64,000 nt of DNA, from the NCBI RefSeq assembly GCF_020360975.1, contig NW_025408684.1:1421711-1485710 (forward strand), written 5' to 3'. This stretch comes from Hirsutella rhossiliensis (lineage: Eukaryota > Ascomycota > Sordariomycetes > Hypocreales > Ophiocordycipitaceae). Both the position numbers and the translations under genes were made by a program. Shown one piece after another: positions 34,253-45,855 of this stretch (positions are counted from its first letter, which is position 1; every line of letters begins with the position of its first letter). Under the pieces are notes generated by a model. That model ran no database searches. It was given only the letters and a program-made list of their open reading frames with translations, and was not told the origin of the DNA.

Positions 34253-34899
34253 TAGGGCCGCTTGATGATGGACACGATTTTATTGACCGCACCTCGACAA
34301 GAATTTGATACCCACGGTGGTGATGCTTGGCAGAGTCAGCTTGAGCTGGTTGCAGGCCGGGATAGCGCGGGCCCTCCATTCCCCCATTGTTCAGACACAG
34401 ATTCAGTATATAGCTAGACGACCAAGTCCGTGGTACTGTAACTAATATGAATGGATACTAGTCTTGTTAATGACACCAGTTCTTGAACTGATGAGAGCTA
34501 TTCTTAAGCATGCGTGATGAACAGAAGAGGGGCGGAAAGTGTGTGAGAGGGAAAAGAGACCCCATAGAGCCTCCTTGGACTCTCAGCTGCCTGATAGCTC
34601 TGGCAATATTGTTTCTGGCCGTTAAAAGAACAGTTTAGCGGCGGAGCAGCATGCGCCCATTTGGGCAACTCAAACTCGCCCCCCTCTTCAACGGTTGAAC
34701 TACCCGATTCTTAATCTCAACCCACCGACGTGGCGAAAACCAAAAACAATTGACTGAGCAAGCCCAATAATATACCCCCAACGAATCTGGGATGAGGAAC
34801 GTTAATGAGTATTAGGTTGGGTATATATAAGGTGAATACATTGAGCGTCTTGCGCGCGTCCCTCCTCCCCGGCTGAACTCTCCCCTGAAGTCGGACACG
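34253..34899. other. Intergenic region, promoter of the subtilase
   Basis: 647 bp; no ORF supported. A TATA-like TATATATAAG occurs at about 34822-34831, some 70 bp upstream of the subtilase start codon. Confidence 0.45.
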
Positions 34900-37800
34900 A
34901 TGCAGTTACCGCGACTGTGCGCCCTTGTCTGCTCGGCACTGGTGCTGGTGTTGGCGGTGTCGGCTCCCGACGCCGTCGCCGCCGGGAGAGAAGAGCAGCA
35001 GCATCTGCGGGACGAGGCGTTTCGGCGGGCAAGACGCCGCCATGTTGGGCGAGGGCCGAGATCTACGCAGAACAAGTTCATCATCGAGGTGCAGCCGGTA
35101 AGACAAAATTCGCACATGACCCCTAGAATACCTACCTAAAACCACCCGGCACTGGGTTCCCGATAAAGCGCGTGCCGTGTGTTTGGTCTGACACACAAAA
35201 ACTCTCTCTACAGGGCTTTCGCACTTCCAACCTGATTCGGCAACCTGAGACCGCGGGGGCCCCCCGAGTCTCAAGCGCCTACCAGGTATTCAACTGCAGC
35301 GGCCTCTTCAGGGGCTTCGTCGTCGAGGCGCAGGCCGAGAGCGTCGAGGAACTGCGCGGAATCGACGGCGTCATCAACGCCTGGCCGGTCCGGACGGTGC
35401 GGCTGCCGCCGACGGTGCGGCACCCGACGGTCAAGAGCGCTCCCCGCGGAGCCGAGGCTGCAAATGCCTCGGTCCATCGGTGGACCGGCGTGGACAAGCT
35501 TCACGCCGCGGGCATGACCGGCAAGGGGGTCAAGGTTGCCATTGTCGACTCGGGCGTCGACTACACGCACAAGGCGGTATGCGTAGAATCACACGTGTTT
35601 TCTGGCTGGGGGGCCGGCTCAACGGCTAACGGCATAAAGCTCGGGGGGTGCTTCGGACCTGGATGCAGGGTCATGGGAGGCTACGACTTTGTGGGCGGTA
35701 AATGTGCGCACTCCTCCCCCTGGTCTGCCGGGAGCCAACAACGGAGGCAAAAGGGTGTTGAGGGCTAACTTGGGCCTTGTTGGTTTCCACCAGGGGAACA
35801 CCAACCGGAACCTGACGGCAATCCCGTGGATTACGACGGGCACGGCACGCACGTGGCGGGTATCGTTGGCGGAAACGCCGATGGGTAGGCTGCTGCTTCT
35901 CCGCATGCTAGACGCCAAAGGCTGGTGCGGTTCTGACTGCATTCCATTCGCACAGGTTCTTGGGTGTGGCGCCGGAAGCCCAGCTCTTGGCCTACAAGGT
36001 CTTCGACGACGTATGGACCCGGCCCATGCTTCGCGCTCTGGATGGCTGAGGCTGATAACCACGTAGGCCGGTAATGGGACTACCGAAGATGTCATCATCC
36101 AGTCGTTCTGCGACGCTTATAGTGCCGGGGTATCCATCACTCGCCCGCCTTGGTGGCCCGTCTTGCTTGATTGAGCCCATCACTGACCTTTGGCTCAGGC
36201 CGACATCATCACCTCGAGTATTGGCATGGGAAGCGGCTTCAGCGATGGTCCCTGGTCCCTGGTGGCCTCTCGCATCGTAGGCAGAGGAGTTGTCGTGACA
36301 ATCTCGGCGGGCAACGACGGCAACAACGGCCCCTTTTCCTCGGGAAATGGCTGTAACGGCCGCGGGGTCCTGTCCGTGGCAGCCATCAACATCACCGAGG
36401 ATGCCAAGAGCAAGCGAGTTCGGTTCACTCCGGCCCGTTTTACCTCGTGGGGGCCGACAAACGAGCTGTGGCTGAAGCCGGACATCGGGGCCCCCGGGGT
36501 CAAAATCATGAGCACGGCCTTGAAACAGGGCTTCAAAGCCCTGGATGGCACGTCCATGGCTGCGCCGTATATCGCGGGCGTGGCCGCGCTCTTCATCGGC
36601 CAGCGCGGCGGGCGCGAGATTCACGGTTCCGAGTTTGCGCGCCGCTTGGCAAAACGCATCATTGGCAGCGGGCAGAGCGTCAGCTGGTCTGCAAACACGG
36701 CTCTGGACAACCAGACGTCCTTGGAGAACGCAACGGCCCCCCCTGTCCAGGTAGGAACCGGCCTGGTGGACGCGGGAAAGGTCCTTGGCTACACCACAGA
36801 GCTCATGTTCGAGCCCATTGCCCTGCGAGACACGAGGCGTTTCCAGCCCAAGTGGGAAGTAGGTATCGTCAACAAGGGCAAGGACAAGGTCAAGTACCGC
36901 TTCGAGGTGGAGTCACAATCCGCCGTCGAGATCTACAATGGCCATGATGGCATCAGAAAATTGCCCAAACTCAGGCCCTCGTGCTTGGACCCAGTCATTT
37001 CCCTCCCGAAGCCTGAGGTCGTGAGGGCCGGGCAGATGAAGTCTATCGTGTAGGTCTGAACTGTTGTCAGGCTGCCCAAGGTCGCCACTGTTAACTCGCA
37101 TTCTATTAGTTTAAATTTTTCGCTTCCATTGAAAGCCAACGACTCCATGCTTCCAGTATACGGCGGCAAGATCTGGATCAAGGGCGACAACGGGGAGGAG
37201 CTCTGCATCCCATACGCAGGTGACGGAGCATAGAGTGGCTCGATCATGCCGTACTCGCTGCTGACAAGACGACCAGGGGCTGCATACGACACGGGAAAGG
37301 CGTTCGCCACCATGTTTCGAGACGTCAACCGCACCGCCAACGACAACGGCACTTGGACGTAGGTAGACCTTGAGACGCCGCACTACCGCCAGACGCTGAT
37401 GCAGGCGTGACGGTAGTTGGACCATGGACACGCAGAAGTACATGGAATTGAAGGCAGTCCTCGCGTATCCATGCACCAATCTGCGGTGGGATGTCAGTCG
37501 CTCCGACCCCAGAGAGGGCGCGAGCCCAGATGCCTGCTTTTGAACCGGCCATTGACCAAGTTTCCAGATCTTCGCGAGCAACTGGACAGAGCGAGACTGG
37601 GTGTACCCGCCACAGGCGAACAAAGGCGGCTACGTCGGTTCCGTCGCCGCGGTTCCAGTCTTGAAGGAGTCGGCGGGAGACGACAACAACAACAAGAGCA
37701 AAGCGACGGGCTTCCCCTTCAACAGGGTACCCCGCGGCAAGATGTCGTACCGCTGGTTTGGCGAGCTGACCAACCGAACGCAGATTGCACCGGGGAATTA

Positions 37801-38016
37801 CACGTGGGCGCTCTCTCTCCGACTTGGGTGCATTGGAGCGCGAGCTGACCGGCCTCGGGTATTAACAGGATGCGATTTGCGGCGTTGAGACCGTATGGGG
37901 ACCCCCACTCTGCAGACCACTGGGACGTCCTGCCCATGGGTGCGCGTGGCCTTGAGATTCGCCGTGCCGCGCGCACGAGGGCGAAGCGGACAAGTGATGA
38001 AATGGGTCAAAGGTGA
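34900..38016 (+). CDS. Secreted subtilisin-like serine protease (peptidase S8)
   Basis: Proposed 12 exons: 34900..35097, 35214..35576, 35640..35697, 35794..35884, 35956..36010, 36067..36129, 36199..37049, 37110..37219, 37277..37358, 37405..37492, 37568..37803, 37869..38016; 780 residues. A signal peptide ([17 protein letters not shown]) and an I9-like propeptide precede the catalytic triad: Asp178 in [11 protein letters not shown], His223 in DGHGTHVAG, Ser395 in GTSMAAP; the oxyanion Asn is in SAGNDGNNG. The C-terminal third is beta-rich and ends [22 protein letters not shown], as in fungal Vpr/minor extracellular subtilases with Fn3-like domains. The 3' exons look broken unless introns with GTGACG, GTAGGT, GTCAGT and GTGGGC donors are removed; with them the frame is intact. 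An alternative reading is 3' decay with an early stop at 37233. Confidence 0.82.
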
Positions 38017-39576
38017 GTAGAGACGAGGCCGACGGTGGAGAAGAGGGCAGGGACGAAGCTGGCGGCAGCTCTGGGCGAGGAAGACGGCTCGGTGCAGCCA
38101 ATCGCTCCGCGAGTCGGGCTCGTCATTCGAGTCGTGGGGATGGCGCGGTTCTAGCGGGAGCTGTTCTGGCTCAAGCGAGGCGCAACCGGTTGTTGAGTGA
38201 CAAAGAGGCCGACTGAGGTCTCGGAGCTCGCGGTGAGGCCGCCCGATGGACGGTATACGACGGTTCGGGCATGGTTTTGGCTGAGTCGAGTCGTCACCGC
38301 TGCCGATGCTGGGTCTTGGCGGGAGACAGACTTTGGCGGTGCTGCAGCCGAGACCATGGACACGACAATGACAAGAGGCGTTCAGCTGGTGGGTTTTCAA
38401 CAAAGAAACGTGCATGGGCTGATTGGGGCAAGTTTGGGGCAAGTCATGGCTGTGGCTTGCGTGTGGGCGCATGCGCGTCAGAGCCCTATGCGCGACGCCA
38501 CGTGACCCCTCGCAACGAGACTATTTACCGGTACTTCGTAATTACTTGGGTGCCTGCCCGCTGTAACTTGGGCGTTTTGGTGTATTTTATTAGGGTCGCT
38601 GCCCCGGTGAGAACCGAGCCGGCAAGAAATGCCCCAATGCCCCCCGTCTCCCACACGGCAGCACAGTAGAGGAGTTGAGGAGGAGGAGGAGGATGGATGA
38701 AGGCACCAGCGCCTGAGGCTCCTTACTCGTCTGTGGCTTGATTAATTACCTAATTATGTGTGGCCTTTCTTTTGCCAGCAAGGAGACCACAAACGTCGTC
38801 TCGGCTCTTGTCCTACTGTGCACCGCAGCGTCGGGACATGGATGTCCTGCCTGCCTTGCCTGTCTTTTGCTTATTCGCGCCTCAGCGTCGGTACATGGGC
38901 GCAGCCCCCGTAACAGCTGCCTGTCCAGGCGACGCGAGCCCTGCAACAGTCGAGGTTCCAGACTGGTCATCCCCCCCATCCCCCCCACCTGTCCGTCCCG
39001 CCCTCTCGGCCATCCCCTGTAACGCCCTCGGTCCCCTGTCTTCTTTTGCAACCCCCCCAGTCTTTCTCCCCCCTCTTCCACGCCGGCTTCTTTTTCCCCT
39101 ACAACGTCGTGTTTCTTCTCTCGCTGCCGCTCATTTTCTCTTAATTAATCATGCTCCTCCCGCTCTCTCCAGCTCCCATCACATCTCCTTCACAGTCTGT
39201 CGCTCACTACGCAGTTGAAACGCCCTCCTTGTCCAACAAGCTCCTGTCTGCCCTGGCCTCGCGTCTCGAACCTGAATCCTGGTGATTCCATCCTCCGACC
39301 CATTGACTGCCACCCTCGCTCCCTATTTTTCCTTTACGTCGGACAGCAACGCCCTCCATCACCGGTCTCGAGAGTCCAAAGGCTCCCCCACAAACCGCCG
39401 GTTACAAACTGCCAAAACCCCATACCAGTCGCAGCCAGCACGGCTTCGAACCCGGCCACTGCAACGGCTTTGCCCGTCGATACGAAGTCGGCAAGCCATC
39501 ACAAACGCTTCTCTCCAACACATCACCTTCCGGCGACATACCGTCTCCCCTTGCTACTCCGGGCTCCTCTGCAACC
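38017..39576. other. Intergenic region between the subtilase and a small conserved gene
   Basis: 1.56 kb with no supported gene. Includes a short GGA-rich run at 38670-38698 and a long C/T-rich leader at 38960-39570 immediately upstream of the next gene. Confidence 0.4.
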
Positions 39577-39966
39577 ATGGGTCAAAGCCTCATCGATCGG
39601 ATTCAGGCCAAGCTCGAGCTGTTCCGCCTCGAGCAGCGCTACACCCGTCACCGCAACCGCCGCTCCACCTTTGTTTCCAATGCCATTTACGTTGATGGCG
39701 AGTACGTCTACCAAACCCCCAACAGCACCGGTTCGTCGACCGACTCCAGCACAACTCGTGTCGACGCTCTCCACGGCGACAAGGCCGTCGCGGACGCCGC
39801 CGCCGCCCGGAACAACGGTTCCATGATGACTGTCGCCGAGGCCGTCCAATCCCCTCCGCCCGAGCGCAAGAGACTGAACCGCTTCAGCTCAATGCCTGGA
39901 TTTGGAAACACCTTTGGCAAGGACAGGCCGCAGGTCATTGAACGCCAGACCAGCATGATCAGATAG
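39577..39966 (+). CDS. Small conserved fungal protein of unknown function
   Basis: 129 residues, single exon, good codon bias (strong C-ending codons). The N-terminus is MGQSLIDRIQAKLELFRLEQRYTRHRNRR, an amphipathic basic helix, followed by STFVSNAIYVDGEYVYQTP; the middle is Ser/Thr/Ala-rich and disordered, and the C-terminus has a basic PPPERKRLNRFSSMPGFGNTF segment. I recognise the N-terminal block as typical of an uncharacterised Sordariomycete family but cannot name a function. No membrane segment or signal peptide. The long CT-rich leader upstream suggests a well-expressed gene. Confidence 0.7.
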   Translation: MGQSLIDRIQAKLELFRLEQRYTRHRNRRSTFVSNAIYVDGEYVYQTPNSTGSSTDSSTTRVDALHGDKAVADAAAARNNGSMMTVAEAVQSPPPERKRLNRFSSMPGFGNTFGKDRPQVIERQTSMIR

Positions 39967-41360
39967 AGAGACGGGGGAAGTTACGCGGTATTCCTTGCTG
40001 TTTGGGCGGCACATTGCGGCGCCGTTCCGGTGTGACCTTTCCGGAGCCGGAAACAGTGCGAAAGAGGGGGGCGATTCAGGGGCTGCGGACTGGGACATGA
40101 TGAACCTGTTCCGGTGCGCACGACCGATGGCGACTTTGTCTCTCACGACGACGACTACTACTACACGATGCTCTCTCTGATTTTCTGGAGCTCAAGGTGA
40201 TGGGCTTTCGCGCTGGTAAGGACGCAGTTTGGCAGTGTGGACGGATACCCACACGGATGGGACTACACAGCCTCATGCCTCATCCACTGGGAAAAGAAGA
40301 GGGGGCTAGGAAGGGGTTGCAAGAGGGAGCTGGGGGTTTTCGAGACGCCGATGTTTACGGCCCGAAGGAATGACGGGATATCAGTCTGGGGGGAGAGAAG
40401 CATGTACATTGTTGTACCGTGTAGGTGTGTACACGCGACCGAAATACGGATGCATGTTGCCGACAGGGTGGCCCTGTGAACCCTTTCCCCATGCGTTCGA
40501 CCAAGCACAGCAGCCGCCTCGAATCGTCCGGTCCGGGCTGGAGCAACACGCCCCCAAAACGAGGCCCGTGTCTCGCCCCGGAGCATTTTGCGACAAGGGC
40601 GGCGGGTCCCGAGACGGGCAGCGCTCTTGGTCGCTGGTGCGACAGGCCATGTTTGACTCGGGCGACGGCGGCCTCGACAGTCTGTAACGGCTGCGTTGGT
40701 GTTGTTAATTTGGAAAAGGGGGTGGGTGGGTGGCTTCGCACTGACGGCCGTGGAAAGGAAAAAGTCAGATGGTGGATTAAGAAGCTTTGCGCCCTCCTTG
40801 CAGCTAAGCCGAATGGATACGCTCGCATACATACTGTACGCTGTGGAACTGAGGCATGAATTTCCCGCCATCGACGAGGGTCCAGAGCATCTCCACGTAG
40901 ACTCGGCCACGGGGAGGGACAGAAAAAAGGGGTCCAGGATCAGACGATTCGAACACGACTCTCGGAGTCAGGCATTTCATCCCAAGCCCGCAGCATATAG
41001 TCAAAACACTGGGCGTAGCGGTGTGATGATGCCCAGGGGAAATCAAAACAAGAAGAATTATGCGCAATGCTCATCCCCCCCCCCCCTCCCCCGAAGCCAG
41101 ACCTTAACGAAGCCGATGCAGCCTCGACCGTCGCGCGGCCAGCAAACGCCCACCCAAACTCCGCTGCAGCGCACAGGAAACGACATCGTCCTCGAAATAG
41201 GCCAAAGATAATGAACAAGAAGAAGAAGAAAACAGGACGACGCGCATAAGCCCATCACCGCACCTGATGCTGAAACCGCGCCTCCCTCCCAAAACTCGCT
41301 GTTCAATGCCCAAAAACCGGGAGGCCAGGAGCCAAGAATAGCTTCCCGCTTCTGAGCGCT
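39967..41360. other. Intergenic region between convergent genes
   Basis: 1.4 kb of 3' flanks; no gene supported. A pyrimidine run (C x 12) lies at about 41074-41090. A short stretch near 40940-40985 resembles part of a tRNA T-arm but does not fold as a tRNA. Confidence 0.4.
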
Positions 41361-43587
41361 TCAAGTCATCGTCGTTAGGCCCGCATGGGCCCTCTCGACT
41401 GTCCGCCAGCCCATGCCGGGCAGCGCCCGCAGCTGCTCCAGGCTCTCGATGCTGCCACCGCCGCTCCCGTCGTCGGCCTCGAGCGCCGCCAGTTCCAGAT
41501 AGTCGATCAGGTCCTGCGCTCTCTTGGCGCCGAAGCCCGCCAGGCCCCGGATCCGCGCCATGTCTCGCGAGTTGACCACATCCAGGAGCCGTCTCGTGCG
41601 TGGCGATGCTGGAGCCGAGGGGGAATGTTTGTCCGCAATGGCCGGCAGGGACGTCGGCCTCGGCTTTGACTTGGGCTTGGCTCTGCTGCGAGGCTTCCAC
41701 TCGCCGCCGTCGCTCCCCCTTTCCTCCTCCTCCCCCTCCTCCCACTCTTCGTCGTCATGGACTGTAGCCCTGGCGCGTCTTCCTTCCTTTGCCGACTGGA
41801 GTGGGTCTTCAGCCGAGGCGCTCAAGGCAGACCGCAGTCGCTCAATGTTGCTCAGCAGCTTGGCCTGCCCGGGGAAATACGGCAACGCCATCTCGTAGGC
41901 CCTGAGCGCGGCGGCGTCGTCGCCCCTTTGCTTGCATTGTCGGGCCGCCAACAGGTAGCGGAGCCCATCGGACCTGGTGTCGCCACGCCAGTCGTCGCCT
42001 TCCACGCGCCGCTCGAGCGCCTCGAGCCGCTTCTGTACCGCCTCGCTCAAGTCGGCCTGCTGAGGGCCAGCCTGCGACGACGACGCGGGGGCGGCCGCCG
42101 TTCTCGCTGCCAGCATCTCGCTGACCTTCTTCTCCACCATGGCCTCAATATCGGCCGCCGACATGGTGATCTGCTCCTCTGCCGCCGGCCGGGCGGCCTT
42201 GGCCTGCCTCAAAGCCTGCTCGTGTTCTAGGGGGCGCTTGTGCGTGCTCGGGCGCGGCACGAGACTGGCGGCGCCGACGGCGGAACGTGCCGCCGCCGCC
42301 ACCGACGACGAAGTCTTGGCCTTGTCCGTGTAGACGCTAAAGGCCTTGACCGGCTTGTTGGCCTCGGCGGCCTTGGCGGCCATGTTGCCGTTGTGGACGT
42401 TGTGCGCGTTGGCCAGCGGCCGCAACGGCTGACGGGCGATGCCGCCCGGTGCCACGCCCGGGTTCGCCCTAGGAACCTGCTTGAAGACGACCTCGTTCTC
42501 AATCTCGCGGACCTCGATGCGCTTGGCGCGGGAGCTGACGTTGAGGCTGCTCAGCGTGTCGAGGTGGTAGCTGCGCAGCGGGGCCAGGTTGAGAATCATG
42601 ACGGTGATGCCCTTGTTCTGGCCGAGCGACAGGATGCGCGTCATCTTGGACTCGCGGTAGGGGATGCGCTTGTCGCCGCGCGAGATGGCGTCGATGCACT
42701 GGCTGAGGACAAAGAGGCTCTTGTTGATGGCCGCCGACTCGACCAGGCGCTCCTTGCCGTTGTCGGTGCGCCGGTTGTCTTCGGAGCCGGCGAGGTCGAT
42801 GGCCGATGCGGTGCTCTCGAGGACGGCGCCGCCCGTCGTCTGCGTCAGCTTGACGCGCAGGATGGCGTGGCTGCGGCTGCTGTGGGCGTTGAGCTTGGTG
42901 GCGGCCGTGACGCGGTTCGCGTTGGCCTCGATGTACAGCTTCTCAAAGTCTCGCAGGTCCTCGCACGCCCGCTCCGAGAGGCCGGCCACGACGGTCCTGC
43001 CGTTGGCCTCGGCGCGCAGAGGCAGGCCGGCCGGGGTGCGCTTCTCGGGGGGCTCGAGCAGGTCGAAGACCTTGTCGTTGTAGATTTCGTAGTACGACAG
43101 GCTCACCCGCGCCGTCGTCTGGCCGGCCGTGTCCTTTGCGATCTTGCGGCCGCGGCGGAAGATGCCGCTGAGCAGGCGCGGGATGACGCCGCGCTCCGCG
43201 AGCTTGAGGCCGCCTCGCATCGTGTGCGTCTTGCCCGTGCCCGTGACGCCGTAGGCGAATATCGTGACATCGTAGCCCTGGAAGAGGGACTTGAGGTGCG
43301 GTTGTACTGGGGGTTTTCATGGCCATGTTAGCTCGTGCTGGTCCTCGTGTGTGCCTGCATGGTGACGGGCCCGCACCTTCGCAAGTAAACAAGGTCTCCT
43401 GGGACGTGGGCTGGTCGTAGACGCCGTTGAAGGCAAAGGAAAACTCCTCGGCCTCGTTCTTGGGATTCGGAATCTTGACAATCGTGTCAGGCTTGCCCGG
43501 CTCTACCCTGTCGGATCGCACAATCATGTCCTTGTCGAGCTCCTTCTCCAGCAGCGGACGTATCCTCGCGACGACCCGGATGGACAT
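41361..43587 (-). CDS. Kinesin-10 (Kid/KIF22-like) motor with C-terminal helix-hairpin-helix
   Basis: Two exons on the minus strand, 43587..43377 and 43306..41361; 718 residues. The intron (GTGCGG..CCAG) falls just before the motor P-loop. Motor: VRVVARIRPLL-type start (SIRVVARIRPLLEKE), P-loop GVTGTGKTHTM (about 90-100), switch I NAHSSRSHAI, switch II DLAGSED, then YRESKMTRIL and the neck. After a linker there is a TPR-like stretch (YLLAARQCKQRGDDAAALRAYEMALPYF) and two C-terminal helix-hairpin-helix motifs (RIRGLAGFGAKRAQDLIDYL; LRALPGMGWRTVERAH) as in chromokinesin Kid, which bind DNA. Role inferred: chromosome-arm movement on the spindle. Confidence 0.88.
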
Positions 43588-44604
43588 TGCGGCATCCGGT
43601 GGGAGGATTGAAGGCGCGAAGTCAAGACGTCAGAGACTGTCAAGAGGGACAGGCCGCAGAGGAGCAAAAGGGGGCCAAGAAGAAGCGAGAACGGGGGAAG
43701 GGAGAAGAGGCCGTTGCGCCGCCCGCGAGAGAGCAAGCCCCTTGAGCTTCGAGACGCCAAGATGCTACCGATGCATGCAAGCAATCGCCCGGGTCCGCAC
43801 GAAAAGGCGTCGGTTGTCGTCTGGCCGTTATTCTGTAATGTGGCTGGCTGCCGGCAAAAGCTGTGGCAGGGATGGTGGAACGGTGGACGAGCTCAAAAGC
43901 AAACTTGGCTCTGGTTGCCGGGCAACGCCCGCGTCGGGACACAGAGGGAAATGCGTGCTTGGCTCCAGCGCCCCGGCCAATCAGGCGACTGCGAGTGAGC
44001 CGGGCGAACCCCGCTGGTATGCTCAGCGAAGAGGCCCCTACCGTTTATCCTCCCAAGGGGCATATGCGGCGGTAGGTTTACCTAAGCAGATGCAGACATT
44101 TGTCAGAACCTTGGTCCTGCGGCCTGCCTAACGAGGCTAACATAACGTAAGAACTTGTAAGATATAAAGACATCTAAGCAAGATGATTCCAGCTGATTTC
44201 GATTGATTTGACGCTCTGAGGCTAAATTTCTTTTGAAACACCTTCAGATGGCGGCGGTTGAGTGTCCAGCTCGCTTGTCTATCTGGCTCGCGTATCAAGT
44301 ACTATACGTTATAACTACCCGTAGTTCACCTGAATAGCAGGTAAACTATGTGCCTTGAAATATACTAAGGTAACTAGCATCTCAGTCTTCCCTGTACCTC
44401 AACTTTCCTAGCAACTCAACAATCCCAGCGTCTTGATAATTCTAGTATCTCGGGAATCCTAGCATTTCGACCTTGCCAGCCTAAGCATCTCCTATACTTT
44501 ATCCAGCAGAAACCCGTCCCCCTGAAGTCTTTGGAAAACCTAAAGTGGGTCATAGAGCTCGGCAACAACGCACAACATGTCCACATTCTCACTAGCATAG
44601 CTAG
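43588..44604. other. Intergenic region; start of the low-GC right part
   Basis: 1 kb; contains the kinesin promoter (43588 onward). From about 44120 the composition turns AT-rich, and at 44360-44500 there are diverged near-repeats of CTAGCAWYTC about every 20-40 bp. No gene supported. Confidence 0.4.
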
Positions 44605-45855
44605 CTATAGGGTTCTGGTCTCAGGTCGCATCGCTGAGAAACACAAAGTCGAGCAGTGTTCCTTTCCGTCGGGCGATTTCGCGATTGTCCCACTGCTTGC
44701 ACGCACGGCTTCATGAGCAAGATGGTCAAAACGATCGTCTTGCCATTGAATGACCGAGGTGTACCCTGAACAATTGCAAGGTTGGTGTTGCAGCTGAAGG
44801 TTCGGGGACTCCCATTGCTGGCTCTCCGGGGATAAGTTGAGAGTTTTGTGTTTGGCAATGCCCTCGAGGTTCCGCTCCAGCTGCGACGGCTTGCTCGCTC
44901 CAAGGATGACGCCATCATCGGGCCCAAGAGCAGAGTGAGAGCTGATCCAGCGCATGCTCGCCTCGATGTTGGAGATTGCCAGGGGTTCGATTGTCTTGCT
45001 GAAACGATCGATAGCGTCATGCATCTCCTCCTTGTCGTACTGGGTCCTAAAACTACTGGCTCATGATGTTTCCCTCTGCAAAGCGGGTACCCTCGGTCTC
45101 TCCGGCAGAGAGCCGACCGCTGAGGAAGCCTCCAGCCAAAGGGCTGTGATGCGTGAACCAAAGGCCCAGTTCATTGAAGAAAGGAGACATTACCTGTAAG
45201 CATTAAGAGTCATTCCGTGCTTGCGGAGGGTTGGAAACAACGTCGTCTCGATTCCACGGAATATCAAGTTGTACTGCCCCTGATACACGCTCGGCCTGTC
45301 GAAGCCCTTGTCGTCGCATATGCCGAGAAACTCGGATAGCATCTCTGGGGAAAGGTTGGACACGCCGAGCTGGTACATGCAACGTCAGACTCTTGGTCCG
45401 ATTCTTCAGAAAAGAGCACCGACGAAGGCCTTGCCTTGTTGAAGAGACCCCTTTTGTATTGAGCATTCAGACCGGCGGCTTGCTCCTCCAGGAGACCTTT
45501 GGATCTGGCATGTGGGTGAAGAGCACGTTGACCGTTGCGTCACGCAACTGCAGGCGCCGACGGCTCTCGTGGAGCGATTTCTCGATGGCGGCAGGTTCGA
45601 GAGTGCCTGAGCCGTCGCCCCAGCAAAGGATCTTGGTGTCCAGGTCAAAGCCCTGTGTGGCCGCTCCAGCCTCGCCCAGGAGGCGCTCGGAAGCCCCGGG
45701 GTTAGTTGGTGGGTAGCGAGCAGCCGTGTCGACCCGGGTGATGCCCAGCGACCGGAGCGTCCTGAGCAATTCCGACACGGCCTCGGGCCTGTCGTACGCG
45801 TAGCCAATCGACGCACCGCCGAAGATGAGGAGAGGATGGGAGCCATGGCAGACGG
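44605..45855 (-). pseudogene. Aldo-keto reductase (AKR7/aflatoxin-aldehyde-reductase type), disrupted
   Basis: The minus strand carries ordered fragments of one AKR: LIFGGASIGYAYDRPEAVSE, RVDTAARYPPTNPGASERLL, LDTKILCWGDGSGTLEPAAI and VNVLFTHMPDPK; then, in another frame, LEEQAAGLNAQYKRGLFNK; then GVSNLSPEMLSEFLGICDD and YQGQYNLIFRGIETTLFPTLRKHG; across a plausible intron, SPLAGGFLSGRLSAGETEG; finally AIDRFSKTIEPLAISNIEASM and the cofactor region LGPDDGVILGASKPSQLERN. At least two frame breaks (about 45495 and about 45055) and an out-of-frame start at 45846 mean no full product is possible. It lies where GC content begins to fall and is probably an eroding copy of a secondary-metabolism or detoxification reductase. 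Confidence 0.75.

Noticed and set aside
40935..40990. tRNA gene (serine-like, minus strand)
   Set aside because: There is a T-loop-like GTTCGAATC, but the T-stem pairs poorly and no acceptor stem or anticodon arm can be formed.
42240..43331. 363-codon plus-strand frame
   Set aside because: Antisense shadow of the kinesin motor domain.
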